NCBI GenBank assembly: GCA_052379845.1
Contig: JBQTCF010000015.1
DNA: 64,000 bases
Origin: Roseinatronobacter sp052379845
Lineage (GTDB): Bacteria > Pseudomonadota > Alphaproteobacteria > Rhodobacterales > Rhodobacteraceae
Strand: one strand, 5' to 3'
The first letter of the stretch is position 1; every line of letters begins with the position of its first letter. A program made the translations under genes and the position numbers. The notes under the pieces are model-generated. The model ran no database searches, was not told where the DNA came from, and saw only the letters and a program-made list of their open reading frames with translations. This document shows, one piece after another, positions 8,051 through 16,965 of the stretch.

Positions 8051-8874
8051 TCTTGCAGGCGGTGGGCGTCGCGGCCCTGTTGGGCTTGCGCAGTGTCGGG
8101 GAACCGCGTGAAAAGTTCCTCGAACATCACACAGGCTTCGGCTTGCTGGCCCAGTTGTGCAAGGCTGTTGCCCAGTTCCAGCAGGGCATGGGGGGCGTCC
8201 GGTCCTTCGGGGTTGGCCAGATACAGGTTCAACCATGTTCGTGCCGCGTCAGACTCTGCGCCGGCGTCGCGTTGGGCCTGTGCCAACAGGGTGCTGGCTT
8301 GCGCGCCAAGTGGGCTGCCTGGATAGGTTTCCAGAAACACTGACAGCGCCGTTGTTGCGCCGTCCGTGTCGCCCGCGTCCAGCAATGCGCGCGCAGCATC
8401 GAAGGCCGTCTGTTCGCCTGCGGCAAGCTGCGGTGCCGGGCCGCCATCACGCGCCGCGCCCGCATCGCCGCCCAGCGGGGGCGTGGGGGGCAGGGCCGAT
8501 GTATCGCCGCCTTCCAGTTCAGTCAGGCGGAATTCCATGTCCCCAATCCGGTTGGACGCGTCATCCACAACCCGCCGGACACGGAATTCCAGCGCTTCCG
8601 CACGCGCAGTCAGGCTGGCCAGTTCGTCGCGGATGCGCTCCACTTGGTCAATCAGGCTGCCATCGAACCCTTGGGCTTCGCCCGCGCTGCCTGCACCAGA
8701 TGACAGGTCAGCCGCCAAGCCCGCGACCAGCCCACTTAACGCGCTGATTTCACTGCGCAGTTGCGCAAGGCTGTCGGCTGGTTGGGTGGTTTGCGGCGCA
8801 TCCTGCGCCTGTGCCGGGGCCAGAATTGGCCCCAGCATCAGAACTGCGATTGTCGTTACTCGCAACAGACGCAT
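8041..8874 (-). CDS. cpoB: Cell division coordinator CpoB (Tol-Pal system protein YbgF)
   Basis: 277 residues. A signal peptide (about 1-23, cleavage near AQA) is followed by a coiled-coil trimerisation region (about 30-105, heptad-rich with LRSEISALSGLVAGL and LEFRVRRVVDDASNRI) and C-terminal TPR repeats (about 150-275). It acts in the periplasm, where CpoB links Tol-Pal constriction to peptidoglycan synthesis. It begins 4 bases after the pal stop, and tilS starts inside its end. Confidence 0.93.
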   Translation of the reverse strand: MRLLRVTTIAVLMLGPILAPAQAQDAPQTTQPADSLAQLRSEISALSGLVAGLAADLSSGAGSAGEAQGFDGSLIDQVERIRDELASLTARAEALEFRVRRVVDDASNRIGDMEFRLTELEGGDTSALPPTPPLGGDAGAARDGGPAPQLAAGEQTAFDAARALLDAGDTDGATTALSVFLETYPGSPLGAQASTLLAQAQRDAGAESDAARTWLNLYLANPEGPDAPHALLELGNSLAQLGQQAEACVMFEELFTRFPDTAQAQQGRDAHRLQECP

Positions 8875-8878
8875 GATT

Positions 8879-9418
8879 TTATCCTGTCAGGCCGCCGGAA
8901 ATAACCGTGACAGCGCGGCGGTTGATATCCCAGCAGCGCTGCGCGGCACAGGCTTCGACGGGGCGTTCCTTGCCATAGCTGACGGTGCGCATGCGTCCCG
9001 CGCTGACGCCCTGGCTAACCAGATATTGCAGCACCGCATTCGCGCGGCGTTCGCCAAGGGCCACGTTATATTCACGCGTGCCGCGTTCGTCAGCGTGCCC
9101 TTCGACGATGATGGCATATTGCGGGTTGGAATTCAGCCAGCGTGCCTGCGCGCTGAGTGTGTCGCGCCCTTCAGGTGTCAGGCTGGAACTGTCCACAGTG
9201 AAAAACACACGGTCCCCGATGCGCTGGTTGAAATGCGCAATGGACGCCGGGTCGTTGGGGTCGCCCAGTTCGCCGGTGCTGATGCCGGTGCCAAAGCCGC
9301 CATCATTGCCAAACCCGTCAGCGCCGCCGCCACCGAATGTGCCGCCCGCGCGCGGGTTGTTACAGGCCGCAAGCGCCAGCGCGCCCAGCAAAAGAAGTGA
9401 TTTTGTGGTCAGGTTCAT
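8879..9418 (-). CDS. pal: Peptidoglycan-associated lipoprotein Pal
   Basis: 179 residues. Signal peptide with lipobox LAAC, so Cys19 is the lipidation site, followed by a Gly-rich linker and an OmpA-like peptidoglycan-binding domain (about 75-175) with VEGHADERGTREYNVALGE and RTVSYGKERP. It anchors the outer membrane to the wall and binds TolB and TolA through the Tol energy-coupled cycle. It sits between tolB and cpoB on one transcript. Confidence 0.97.
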   Translation of the reverse strand: MNLTTKSLLLLGALALAACNNPRAGGTFGGGGADGFGNDGGFGTGISTGELGDPNDPASIAHFNQRIGDRVFFTVDSSSLTPEGRDTLSAQARWLNSNPQYAIIVEGHADERGTREYNVALGERRANAVLQYLVSQGVSAGRMRTVSYGKERPVEACAAQRCWDINRRAVTVISGGLTG

Positions 9419-9475
9419 GGTCTATCCCTTGGAATTCTGGTTTCGTTTTCAGGTTGTGGTGTCAGATTGGGGGCA

Positions 9476-10801
9476 TTACGGGCGCAACGGGCCCCATGCC
9501 GGGTCAGATGCCGGTCCTTGTGTCGGCACCCGGCGCAAGTTGCGCCCTGTAATGTCGACGGAAAACAGCGACGGGTCGCCGCCCTGCGCCTCTCGGGTGA
9601 ACATGACGACGCGGCCATTGGGCGCCCATGTCGGCCCTTCGTCAAGAAACGACGCCGTGAGCAGGCGTTCTTCCGACCCGTCAGTGCGCATCACGCCAAT
9701 ATGGAACCGGCCCGCGTTTGATTTGGTGAAGGCAATCAGGTCGCCACGCGGCGACCAGACAGGTGTGGAATAGCGCCCCTGCCCGAAACTGATGCGCCGT
9801 GCTTCGCCGCCGGTGGTGGACATGACATAGATCTGGCTGGTGCCGGAACGGTCTGATTCAAACGCGATGAAGCGCCCGTCCGGCGAAAAGCTGGGCGCCG
9901 TGGCAATGGCGGGCGAATTTGTCAGTTGCTGTTGCTGGCCGTTGCGCAGGTCCATAAGATACAGGTCCGTGTTGCCGCCCCGCGCCAAGGAATAGACCAG
10001 CGATTGCCCGTCTGGCGCAAAGCGCGGCGAGAATGTCATCGCGCCTGGCTGGTCGCCCACCATCTGGCGTTGCCCGCTGGCAAGGTTCAGCACCACAATG
10101 CGCGGGCTGCCGGATTCGTAGCTGGTATACACCACGCGGTCCCCTGTGGGCGACATGCGCGGTGCAATGACAAGGGCGCGCCCGTCTGTCAGGTATTCAA
10201 CAGTCTCGCCGTCCTGATCCATGATCGCAAGGCGCTTGGTGCGGTTGCCGCGTGGGCCGGATTCGGCCACGAACACCACACGGCTGTCGAAATAGCCATC
10301 CTCGCCGGTGATGCGGCTATAGACGGCATCGGACACTTTATGGGCCATACGCCGCCAGTCATTGACTGTGCCTGCAAATTGCAGCCCCTGGCCCAGTTGC
10401 TGCCCGGACACCACGTCATAGACGCGGAACTTCACATTCATCCGGTTGCCTGAAACCGACACGGCCCCTGTGATCAGGGCCTGAACATTGATGGCGCGCC
10501 AATCCGCAAAGCCAATCCCAGCGTCAAAACTGGTAATGCGCGCGATATGGGCCTGGGGGGGCACTTCGCGGAACAATCCGGTATTGGTCAGGTTCGCGGC
10601 CACCACGCGCGCCAATCCGTCAGTATATCTTGTGCCGCCGCTGTCTTCGGCCACGAAAGCGGGAACCGCAATCGGCATCGGGTCAATCACGCCTTCGGTA
10701 ATCTGAAGTCGCAGGGGTTGCGCCTGAACCGGCGCAGGATTGGCAAACACCGTGGCCAGCGTCAGGGCAATCAGGGGCAGAATCTGGAAAAACCGTCTCA
10801 T
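9476..10801 (-). CDS. tolB: Tol-Pal system beta-propeller protein TolB
   Basis: 441 residues. Signal peptide of about 27 residues (ends PVQA), an N-terminal alpha/beta domain, then a six-bladed beta-propeller carrying the repeated TolB blade pattern (SPTGDRVVYTSYESG, FAPDGQSLVYSLARGGN, FSPDGRFIAFESDRSG, WSPRGDLIAFTKSNAG). Periplasmic partner of Pal and TolA. Its ATG overlaps the tolA stop by 4 bases (ATGA), indicating translational coupling. Confidence 0.97.
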   Translation of the reverse strand: MRRFFQILPLIALTLATVFANPAPVQAQPLRLQITEGVIDPMPIAVPAFVAEDSGGTRYTDGLARVVAANLTNTGLFREVPPQAHIARITSFDAGIGFADWRAINVQALITGAVSVSGNRMNVKFRVYDVVSGQQLGQGLQFAGTVNDWRRMAHKVSDAVYSRITGEDGYFDSRVVFVAESGPRGNRTKRLAIMDQDGETVEYLTDGRALVIAPRMSPTGDRVVYTSYESGSPRIVVLNLASGQRQMVGDQPGAMTFSPRFAPDGQSLVYSLARGGNTDLYLMDLRNGQQQQLTNSPAIATAPSFSPDGRFIAFESDRSGTSQIYVMSTTGGEARRISFGQGRYSTPVWSPRGDLIAFTKSNAGRFHIGVMRTDGSEERLLTASFLDEGPTWAPNGRVVMFTREAQGGDPSLFSVDITGRNLRRVPTQGPASDPAWGPLRP

Positions 10802-11958
10802 CTGAGTCTCATGCCTTCGGGGTTGAATGTGATTTCTATATCACGCCATGCGTCATATTGCTCGGGGGGCAGGCCGTAACCATCGCCAGCACAGCGGATG
10901 ATTGCGCGCCGGGCCACCTCGAATGCCTGATTCACCGCCGCTTCCGACCCGCCAGAGGACCCGACAACGCGGATTGTGCCCTGTTCGGGCAGTGCTGACG
11001 GGGTCATTGAAAACCCGACTGTGACCGTCACCTGCAGCGCTTCGGACGACAGCGCAACGATATTCCAGCATTGCTGGATTGCCAGACGCAGCGCATCGGC
11101 CTGACTGGAAGACAGGCCCGTGCTGACCGGGCCGGGGGCCGCGCTTTCGGCCAATGCAGCGGCCAACGCATCATTGATGGCATCCGCAGGCGGCGCTGCG
11201 GGTTCGGGGTCAGGCTGGGGCTGGGGGGCGGGTGTCGGGGCTGTTGCGGTTTGCGCAGGTTCAGGTGCGGGCGCAGGACGGTCCGGCCGCGGGCGCGGGC
11301 GCTGGCTGATATTCGGCGCTGCTGCTGCGCGTTCGGTGGAACTGTCATCGGTTTCGGTTGCCTCGGTCACGATTTCAGTCGTGGCTTCGGGCGGGGCGGT
11401 TTCGGGTTGGTCCTGCAACGGGGTGGATTGATCTTCACCCCGATCGGGTGTCGCGGCCGGTTGCGCGGCCAGATCGGTCTGGGCGTCTTCGGGCGGGGCC
11501 TCGGTCGGGACGGGGGCCACGCGGTCCACAGGGCGCGGACGCGGGCGCTGACTGGCCCCCGGTGTGGTTTGCGGCGAAAAGATTACCCCCGTTGACGGGG
11601 CCGCAGGTTCCGGCTGCGGCTGCGGTGCGGGTTGCGGTTCCGGCTGCGGTGCGGGTTCCGGGGATAGCGGTGCGGGCGGCGTGATGTCCGGCTGCGGCGC
11701 AGGTTCGGGCTCCGGTGTCGGTCTGGGTTGGGGCGCGGGGGCCGGTGCCGGTGCCGGGGGGGCGCTGGCAGGTGCGGACAGGGCGGCGAATTCCTCGGCG
11801 GAAATCAGCGCGACATCGGTTACCGGAATGCTGTTTGCACGGTCGGGGGCCTGAAACAGGTCAAACAGCATAACCCAGGCGATCAGCGCGATATGCGCCA
11901 CCCCCGAGACTTTCTGCCCCGTGTCCAACCGTGATATGATGTCTACAGCGACTGCCAT
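10798..11958 (-). CDS. tolA: Tol-Pal system protein TolA
   Basis: 386 residues. One N-terminal membrane span (about 20-36), a long Pro/Ala/Glu/Gln-rich periplasm-spanning region (about 65-285) full of PAPAP and PQPEP runs, and a C-terminal TolA/TonB-like domain (about 290-386) with AIQQCWN and VGFSMTPS. The middle differs from the Lys/Ala-rich helix of E. coli TolA and is extended and proline-rich, as in other Rhodobacterales. It transmits proton-motive energy from TolQR to Pal. It overlaps tolB by 4 bases; tolR ends 22 bases upstream. Confidence 0.93.
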   Translation of the reverse strand: MAVAVDIISRLDTGQKVSGVAHIALIAWVMLFDLFQAPDRANSIPVTDVALISAEEFAALSAPASAPPAPAPAPAPQPRPTPEPEPAPQPDITPPAPLSPEPAPQPEPQPAPQPQPEPAAPSTGVIFSPQTTPGASQRPRPRPVDRVAPVPTEAPPEDAQTDLAAQPAATPDRGEDQSTPLQDQPETAPPEATTEIVTEATETDDSSTERAAAAPNISQRPRPRPDRPAPAPEPAQTATAPTPAPQPQPDPEPAAPPADAINDALAAALAESAAPGPVSTGLSSSQADALRLAIQQCWNIVALSSEALQVTVTVGFSMTPSALPEQGTIRVVGSSGGSEAAVNQAFEVARRAIIRCAGDGYGLPPEQYDAWRDIEITFNPEGMRLR

Positions 11959-11980
11959 GTGCCAGACCGGCTTTCTCAGA

Positions 11981-12451
11981 TCAGTTTGGCTGCCCGTCGA
12001 AGCGCGGGCCGCCTTGTTCGGTCACCAGACCGATATTGTTGAACCCCCCCGAATTCAGCGCCCCCATCACCTGAACAACCCGTTCATAGGGAATCGCCCC
12101 GTCCGCGCGCAGATATACGCGGTTGTCACGCCGTTCGGCGGCGATGGCGCGCAATTGCGGGATCAGGTCGTTCAGGCTGACTTCGGTGGACATGATGGTT
12201 ACAGTGCCATCATTGCCAAGCGTGACAGATAGCGGTTCTTCCTGTTCGGCAGGCAAGGCGCCCGCCGATGTGCGCGGCAATTCCACAGGCACACCCACTG
12301 TTAGCATGGGGGCTGCGACCATGAAGATGATCAGCAACACCAGCATCACATCGACAAACGGGGTCACGTTGATTTCGGACATGCGCGCGGCCCCGCCGCG
12401 GCGCCTGCGCCGCCCCGTCCCGCCGCCTTTTTTCAGGAATTGCGCGCCCAT
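11981..12451 (-). CDS. tolR: Tol-Pal system protein TolR (ExbD family)
   Basis: 156 residues, ExbD/TolR family. A basic N-terminus (RRRRRGG) faces the cytoplasm, followed by the signature MSEINVTPFVDVMLVLLIIF, in which the Asp in the single span (about 33-50) is the proton-channel residue. A periplasmic domain follows. With TolQ it forms the proton-driven motor of the Tol system. It starts 3 bases after tolQ ends. Confidence 0.97.
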   Translation of the reverse strand: MGAQFLKKGGGTGRRRRRGGAARMSEINVTPFVDVMLVLLIIFMVAAPMLTVGVPVELPRTSAGALPAEQEEPLSVTLGNDGTVTIMSTEVSLNDLIPQLRAIAAERRDNRVYLRADGAIPYERVVQVMGALNSGGFNNIGLVTEQGGPRFDGQPN

Positions 12452-12454
12452 GGA

Positions 12455-13153
12455 TCAGGCTGCGTCCATCTGGCGCGACAGGATTGTGTTGAATTCATCC
12501 GCGAAGGCTTCGTATCCGGAAATGATTTCGTCAGAATCATCGGTCAGCTTGTTGTAGAAGATCGTCGCGGGAATAGCGGCCAGCAGGCCCAGACCAGTTG
12601 CCAGAAGCGCTTCGGCAATACCGGGGGCGACAACAGCCAGATTGGTGGATTGCGCCAGCGCGATTTCTTCAAACGCGTGTTTGATCCCCCAGACCGTGCC
12701 AAACAGCCCGATGAAGGGCGATGCAGACCCTACGGAGGCCAGAAACGTCAGTCCCTGCGTCAGTTCGCGTGATTCCTTGCTGATGGCCACATCCATGGAC
12801 CGGTCGATGCGCGACACGGCGCCGGGAATAAGCGCCCCGTCGGCGCGGTGCGAGCGGCGCCATTCGGTCATACCGGCGGCAAACACCCGCTGCGGCGATG
12901 TGGCGGGCGCAGGACCGATCTGGTCATATAATTCGTCCAGCGGTTCGCCCGACCAGAAGGCGGCTTCGAATTCCTCGGCTTCGGCGCGGGCCCGCCGGTA
13001 GCGGATGTGTTTTTGAACGATGATGCCCCATGACCAGAAAGAGGCCAGGATCAGGCTGATCATCACCAATTGCACCGTCAGTGTGGCGCGCGCAAATAAC
13101 GCAACCAAAGAGAAATCTATCTCCTGCGTCATGCTCAGAGTTTGTGGGTCCAT
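12455..13153 (-). CDS. tolQ: Tol-Pal system protein TolQ (ExbB/MotA family)
   Basis: 232 residues from the ATG at 13153 (MDPQTLSMTQE). Three membrane spans: one near residue 18-40 and two C-terminal ones in the conserved MotA/TolQ/ExbB block, with GTVWGIKHAF and APGIAEALLATGLGLLAAIPA. The frame is open to 13204, but the extra Lys/Arg-rich 17 residues are not typical, and GAG lies upstream of the chosen ATG. First gene of the tolQRAB-pal core; ybgC is about 100 bases upstream. Confidence 0.96.
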   Translation of the reverse strand: MDPQTLSMTQEIDFSLVALFARATLTVQLVMISLILASFWSWGIIVQKHIRYRRARAEAEEFEAAFWSGEPLDELYDQIGPAPATSPQRVFAAGMTEWRRSHRADGALIPGAVSRIDRSMDVAISKESRELTQGLTFLASVGSASPFIGLFGTVWGIKHAFEEIALAQSTNLAVVAPGIAEALLATGLGLLAAIPATIFYNKLTDDSDEIISGYEAFADEFNTILSRQMDAA

Positions 13154-13256
13154 TGTCTGCTCACTCAAAATGCGCCGCTTCTTGGGCGGCTTGCTTTGAC
13201 GCAAAGCATACAGGAATAAAAGCGCCTTACCAACACAAGCGCGTTATACCTTGGGT

Positions 13257-13661
13257 TTATATTGTAATAATTTCGCTCAAACTGGCAAGCAACCGCGCAG
13301 GAAGCGGTTGTGGGCGGCCTGTATCGGCCAGACATACCAGCGTGACCTGTGCTTCAAACAGCAGCTTGCCCGCACGCAGCACGCCTTGGCGCAATTCCAG
13401 CCGCGCGCCGGAATGGGACACATAATCTGTTGTGACATCCAGCAGGTCATCGAAACGGGCCGGGGCGTGGTAATCTGCCACCACGCGGCGCACGGCGAAA
13501 ACGCCGCCGCCAGTGGCCTTAAGCTGCGCCTGATCGATGCCCAGTTCGCGCACCCATTCCGAACGCGCGCGTTCGATGAATTTCAGATAATTCGCGTAAT
13601 AGACAATACCCGCAAGGTCAGTGTCCTCGTAATATACACGAATCGTGATGGAATGCGTCAT
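13257..13661 (-). CDS. ybgC: Acyl-CoA thioesterase YbgC
   Basis: 134-residue hot-dog-fold thioesterase of the 4-hydroxybenzoyl-CoA/YbgC family. The active-site motif YYEDTDLAGIVYYANYLKF spans residues 10-28, with Asp15 the likely catalytic residue. It hydrolyses short or acyl-ACP-linked thioesters and is the standard first gene of tol-pal clusters, possibly linked to phospholipid metabolism at the inner membrane. It is followed on the same strand by tolQ. Confidence 0.94.
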   Translation of the reverse strand: MTHSITIRVYYEDTDLAGIVYYANYLKFIERARSEWVRELGIDQAQLKATGGGVFAVRRVVADYHAPARFDDLLDVTTDYVSHSGARLELRQGVLRAGKLLFEAQVTLVCLADTGRPQPLPARLLASLSEIITI

Positions 13662-13688
13662 GCCGCAGGACCCCCATGCCCGCAGGCG

Positions 13689-14360
13689 TCACCTTGTTGC
13701 CGCCCAGTCGCGGGGCGCACGCAAGAAGCTTTCCACTGCATCCAGCGTTTCAGTGTCGAAATCCCCGCCACGGCGCGCTTCTGCCAGAACGTCCCACCAT
13801 GTGCACAGGTAGTGCAGCTTGACACCATGTTCGGCAAGGCGGGGTTCGGTTTCGGGGAAAATACCGTAATAGAAAATCACCGCCGTATGGGCACATTCCG
13901 CGCCTGTTTCACGGATGGCGTCTACGAAACTTAGCTTTGATCCGCCATCGGTTGTCAGGTCTTCGACCAGCAGCACACGCTGCCCCGCGCTCATCGCGCC
14001 CTCGATCCGGGCATTGCGCCCGTAGCCTTTGGGTTTCTTGCGCACATAGGTCATGGGAAGCGCCATACGTTCCGCCACCAGTGCGGCAAAAGGAATGCCC
14101 GCGGTTTCGCCGCCCGCAACATTGTCAAACGCCTCAAAGCCCGCATCTTCCAGCACACGGCAGGTCAGAAAATCCATCAGCGCGCTGCGGATGCGCGCAA
14201 AGCTGATCAGCTTGCGGCAGTCAATATAGGTGGGGGCCTGCAACCCGCTGGCAAAGGTGAAAGGGTCGCGCGCGTTGAAATGCACGGCCTTGATGTCCAG
14301 CAACATGCGCGCGGTCATGCGCGCAACAGTCTGGCGGTCAGGGAAACTGGAAGGAATCAT
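13689..14360 (-). CDS. pyrE: Orotate phosphoribosyltransferase
   Basis: 223 residues. Converts orotate plus PRPP to orotidine 5'-phosphate in pyrimidine synthesis. The PRPP-binding signature VLLVEDLTTDGGSK is clear, with VAGGETAGIPFAALVAERM and the catalytic loop YVRKKPKGYGRNARIEG upstream. It lies 9 bases after pyrC on the same strand, so the two pyrimidine genes form an operon. ybgC follows after 27 bases, so read-through into tol-pal is possible. Confidence 0.97.
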   Translation of the reverse strand: MIPSSFPDRQTVARMTARMLLDIKAVHFNARDPFTFASGLQAPTYIDCRKLISFARIRSALMDFLTCRVLEDAGFEAFDNVAGGETAGIPFAALVAERMALPMTYVRKKPKGYGRNARIEGAMSAGQRVLLVEDLTTDGGSKLSFVDAIRETGAECAHTAVIFYYGIFPETEPRLAEHGVKLHYLCTWWDVLAEARRGGDFDTETLDAVESFLRAPRDWAATR

Positions 14361-14369
14361 ATGCGTGCC

Positions 14370-15407
14370 TTATTCTGCGACCCGCCAGAACAGCGGGAAA
14401 CCGGGGTCAAAGACCGTGACCGGCCCGGTGCCGGTGTCGATCCTGGCGGGATAGGTGACGGGGCTTTCGCGGCGTTCCAGCGTCAATGTGGTGTCATTGA
14501 CGGGCAGGCCATAAAAGGCCGGACCATGGCGCGACACAAACCCTTCCAGCTTGTCCAATGCGCCCGCATCCTCGAACACATGGGCCAGAATGGACATGGT
14601 GTTTGTCGCGGTGAAACAGCCCGCGCAGCCGCAGGCCGATTCCTTGGCGTCATCGGTATGGGGGGCACTGTCGGTACCAAGGAAAAACCGCGCATCCCCT
14701 GATGTGGCAGCGCCCACCAGCGCCAGACGGTGGGTTTCGCGTTTGGCCACGGGCAGGCAGTAATAATGCGGCTTGATCCCGCCCACCAGAATATGGTTGC
14801 GGTTGATGACCAGATGATGGGTTGTGATCGTCGCGCCCAGATTTTCCGGCTGGCTTTGGACATAGGCCACAGCATCGGCAGTGGTGATATGTTCCATCAC
14901 CACGCGCAATTGCGGTGTCGCGCGGCGGATGGGGTCCAGCACGCGGTCAATAAACACGGCTTCGCGGTCAAAAATATCGATGGCGGGGTCGGTCACCTCT
15001 CCATGGGTCAGCAAGGGAATTCCGGCCTGCGCCATGGCGTCCAGCACAGGGCGCACGCGGTCGAAATTCTGCACACCGGAGGCGGAATTCGTGGTGGCCC
15101 CGGCCGGATACAGCTTGACCGCCGTGATGATGCCCGCAGCATGCGCGGCAACCACATCTGCGGGGTCGGTGTCTTCGGTCAGATACAACGTCATCAGGGG
15201 CGTGAACCCCCCGCCCGTCACATCCAGAATGCGCGTCCGGTAGGCGCTGGCCTGTGCGCCAGTCACCACAGGCGGCACCAGATTGGGCATGATGATGGCG
15301 CGCGCAAAATGGCGCGCAGTTTCGGGGGCCACGGCCTGCAACATTGCGCCATCGCGCAAATGAAGATGCCAGTCATCAGGGCGGGGTATGGTCAATATGT
15401 GCTGCAT
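14370..15407 (-). CDS. pyrC: Dihydroorotase (class II, E. coli PyrC type)
   Basis: 345 residues. Zinc amidohydrolase that cyclises carbamoyl aspartate to dihydroorotate. Metal ligands are His14 and His16 in DDWHLHLRDG, the carbamylated Lys98 in AVKLYPAGATTNS, and later His residues in TTHHLVINRNH; the C-terminal part has FFLGTDSAPH with the catalytic Asp. It precedes pyrE by 9 bases. Length and motifs fit the homodimeric class II enzyme. Confidence 0.97.
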   Translation of the reverse strand: MQHILTIPRPDDWHLHLRDGAMLQAVAPETARHFARAIIMPNLVPPVVTGAQASAYRTRILDVTGGGFTPLMTLYLTEDTDPADVVAAHAAGIITAVKLYPAGATTNSASGVQNFDRVRPVLDAMAQAGIPLLTHGEVTDPAIDIFDREAVFIDRVLDPIRRATPQLRVVMEHITTADAVAYVQSQPENLGATITTHHLVINRNHILVGGIKPHYYCLPVAKRETHRLALVGAATSGDARFFLGTDSAPHTDDAKESACGCAGCFTATNTMSILAHVFEDAGALDKLEGFVSRHGPAFYGLPVNDTTLTLERRESPVTYPARIDTGTGPVTVFDPGFPLFWRVAE

Positions 15408-15497
15408 GCGTGATCCCTAGCCAAAACCCGCCCGCAGTTCCAGCCCGAATACGCCAGAGCCTGCAGGATTTTGCACATCTGCCCAAAGGCCGTCATT

Positions 15498-16505
15498 TCA
15501 TGCGCGCGAAAGCTGTTTTTCCGCCCTTGCCAGATATTTGCGCAGCTTGCGGCTGTCGGATTGGGCCAGCGCGTGGCGCGCGGCCGTCACCGTCCGCGCG
15601 GGATGGCTGCCCTGTTTCGCGCAGCGCTTGGTCAACCGTGTCAGATAGGCCGCATCCGTGCGCCGTGCCCGCATCAGCGTGTGAAAGACCGCAGGCGTCA
15701 TTTTGCCTTGGGCTGTCGCGTCAATCATGGGGTCCAATGCGCCCAGACGGGCCAGCGCGGCGGCGGTGTTCTTGCCCAGATCCGGGCTGCGCAACAAGGT
15801 TACGAAGGGGCGTCGAAACAATGTGGCATGCATCAGGTCCAGCGGTTGTGCCGGGTCATGGACAATAAACGCGTTGCGCCCCCCGTCCAGCATGGCAGGC
15901 GCAAAGCCGAAACGGCTGCGGAAATCCAGCCGCCGCGCCCCCATGAAGCGCCGGTCCCAGCCTGCCAAGGTGGGATCAAGTGTGGCCTGCGGGGCAATCG
16001 CCAGCACTGTGGCCCCCGCCGCCGCCAGACTGTAGGCGCAGGCGGCATACCCGCACATGCCTTCGCCGTAAAACAGCACGCGGCGAAAATTCTCGAAAAA
16101 GCCGGAATCGATCTGGGCATCGAAATAATCGTATATTTCAGGGTCGCGGAACCAGCGGGGCTGACGGGCCAGAATGCTCAGGCTGGACCAGCCGCGCGCC
16201 TGCGCATGTGTAAACCCCATGGGCCGGTGGTCGGGTTGGCGCGCGCGAATGGTCGCAATGCTTTCAAACGTGACCAGCAAGGTGTCGCCCGCATCGGCAT
16301 AGAGCGCGGCATGATCCGCCCCCAGCGGGGTGAATCCGCCCGCCACGGGGTCCAGCTCATCCCCGATTTCGTCAAGACGCGCCAGCCACTCTGCCTCGGT
16401 TGTGGCGCTTGTCAGGTCAATATCGGCACCAATACCCGTGTTTTGCGCGGTTTGAGCCACCGGGGCATCAAGAAGCTGCAGGTCGTCTTGAATGTTGCCG
16501 GACAT
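15498..16505 (-). CDS. Conserved protein of unknown function, possible alpha/beta-hydrolase fold
   Basis: 335 residues from the ATG at 16505 (MSGNIQDDL); the frame is open to 16601 but the extra stretch has no coding character. No signal peptide or membrane span. The central part, VLFYGEGMCGYAACAYSLAA followed by GATVLAIAPQATLDP, resembles a nucleophile elbow after a strand with an unusual Cys at the turn, and FIVHDPAQPLDLMHATLF resembles a later catalytic strand. The C-terminus is helical and basic. I see no PAPS-reductase signature. It lies upstream of pyrC on the same strand with a 90-base gap; the function is not evident from context. Confidence 0.72.
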   Translation of the reverse strand: MSGNIQDDLQLLDAPVAQTAQNTGIGADIDLTSATTEAEWLARLDEIGDELDPVAGGFTPLGADHAALYADAGDTLLVTFESIATIRARQPDHRPMGFTHAQARGWSSLSILARQPRWFRDPEIYDYFDAQIDSGFFENFRRVLFYGEGMCGYAACAYSLAAAGATVLAIAPQATLDPTLAGWDRRFMGARRLDFRSRFGFAPAMLDGGRNAFIVHDPAQPLDLMHATLFRRPFVTLLRSPDLGKNTAAALARLGALDPMIDATAQGKMTPAVFHTLMRARRTDAAYLTRLTKRCAKQGSHPARTVTAARHALAQSDSRKLRKYLARAEKQLSRA

Positions 16506-16965
16506 GGTTAATTTTCCCCGAATGACTGATTGCGCCCAATACACACGACGATAGGCGAAAAGCCATGCCTTCAAAACCCCTTGTATGGCGTTCACGCGCA
16601 TGTTGATGCAGCGGCTTTGTCAGCGGCGCGTTGCGGTGGCAACAATCCTGTGTGCATGTGTCGATTGCGTGATGCGTGGAAACAAAAGCGCCGTCAGGCC
16701 GCAGGCTGTATTTTCGGCAATATCTGCATTGCAGCTTTGGCGCACGCGCAATAGGGTAGGGTAATATTGATCTGGCGCGTCGGTGTTGTGCCACATGCGC
16801 GACGCTGCGCAGGGATCGTACTTTTTTATTGTATCCTTTTGCAAATTAAGACTTGTTGCGTTGGCCGGGCTGCGGCAATGACGCCTTCCGGCAGCTATGC
16901 CGGAATGGCAGTCTGGTCTTGCTGGCGCAAAACCCGACTGTAGACGGACCTGAACGGGAGGATCT
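16506..16965. other. Divergent intergenic region with a hairpin
   Basis: 460 bases between two divergent genes. The open frames in it are short and lack coding character. An A/T-rich stretch near 16818-16850 may hold a promoter for the rightward gene. A perfect 8-bp hairpin TTCCGGCA (16886-16893) / TGCCGGAA (16898-16905) with a GCTA loop sits 60 bases before the next start, so it would lie in that gene's 5' leader. No tRNA is seen. Confidence 0.5.
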
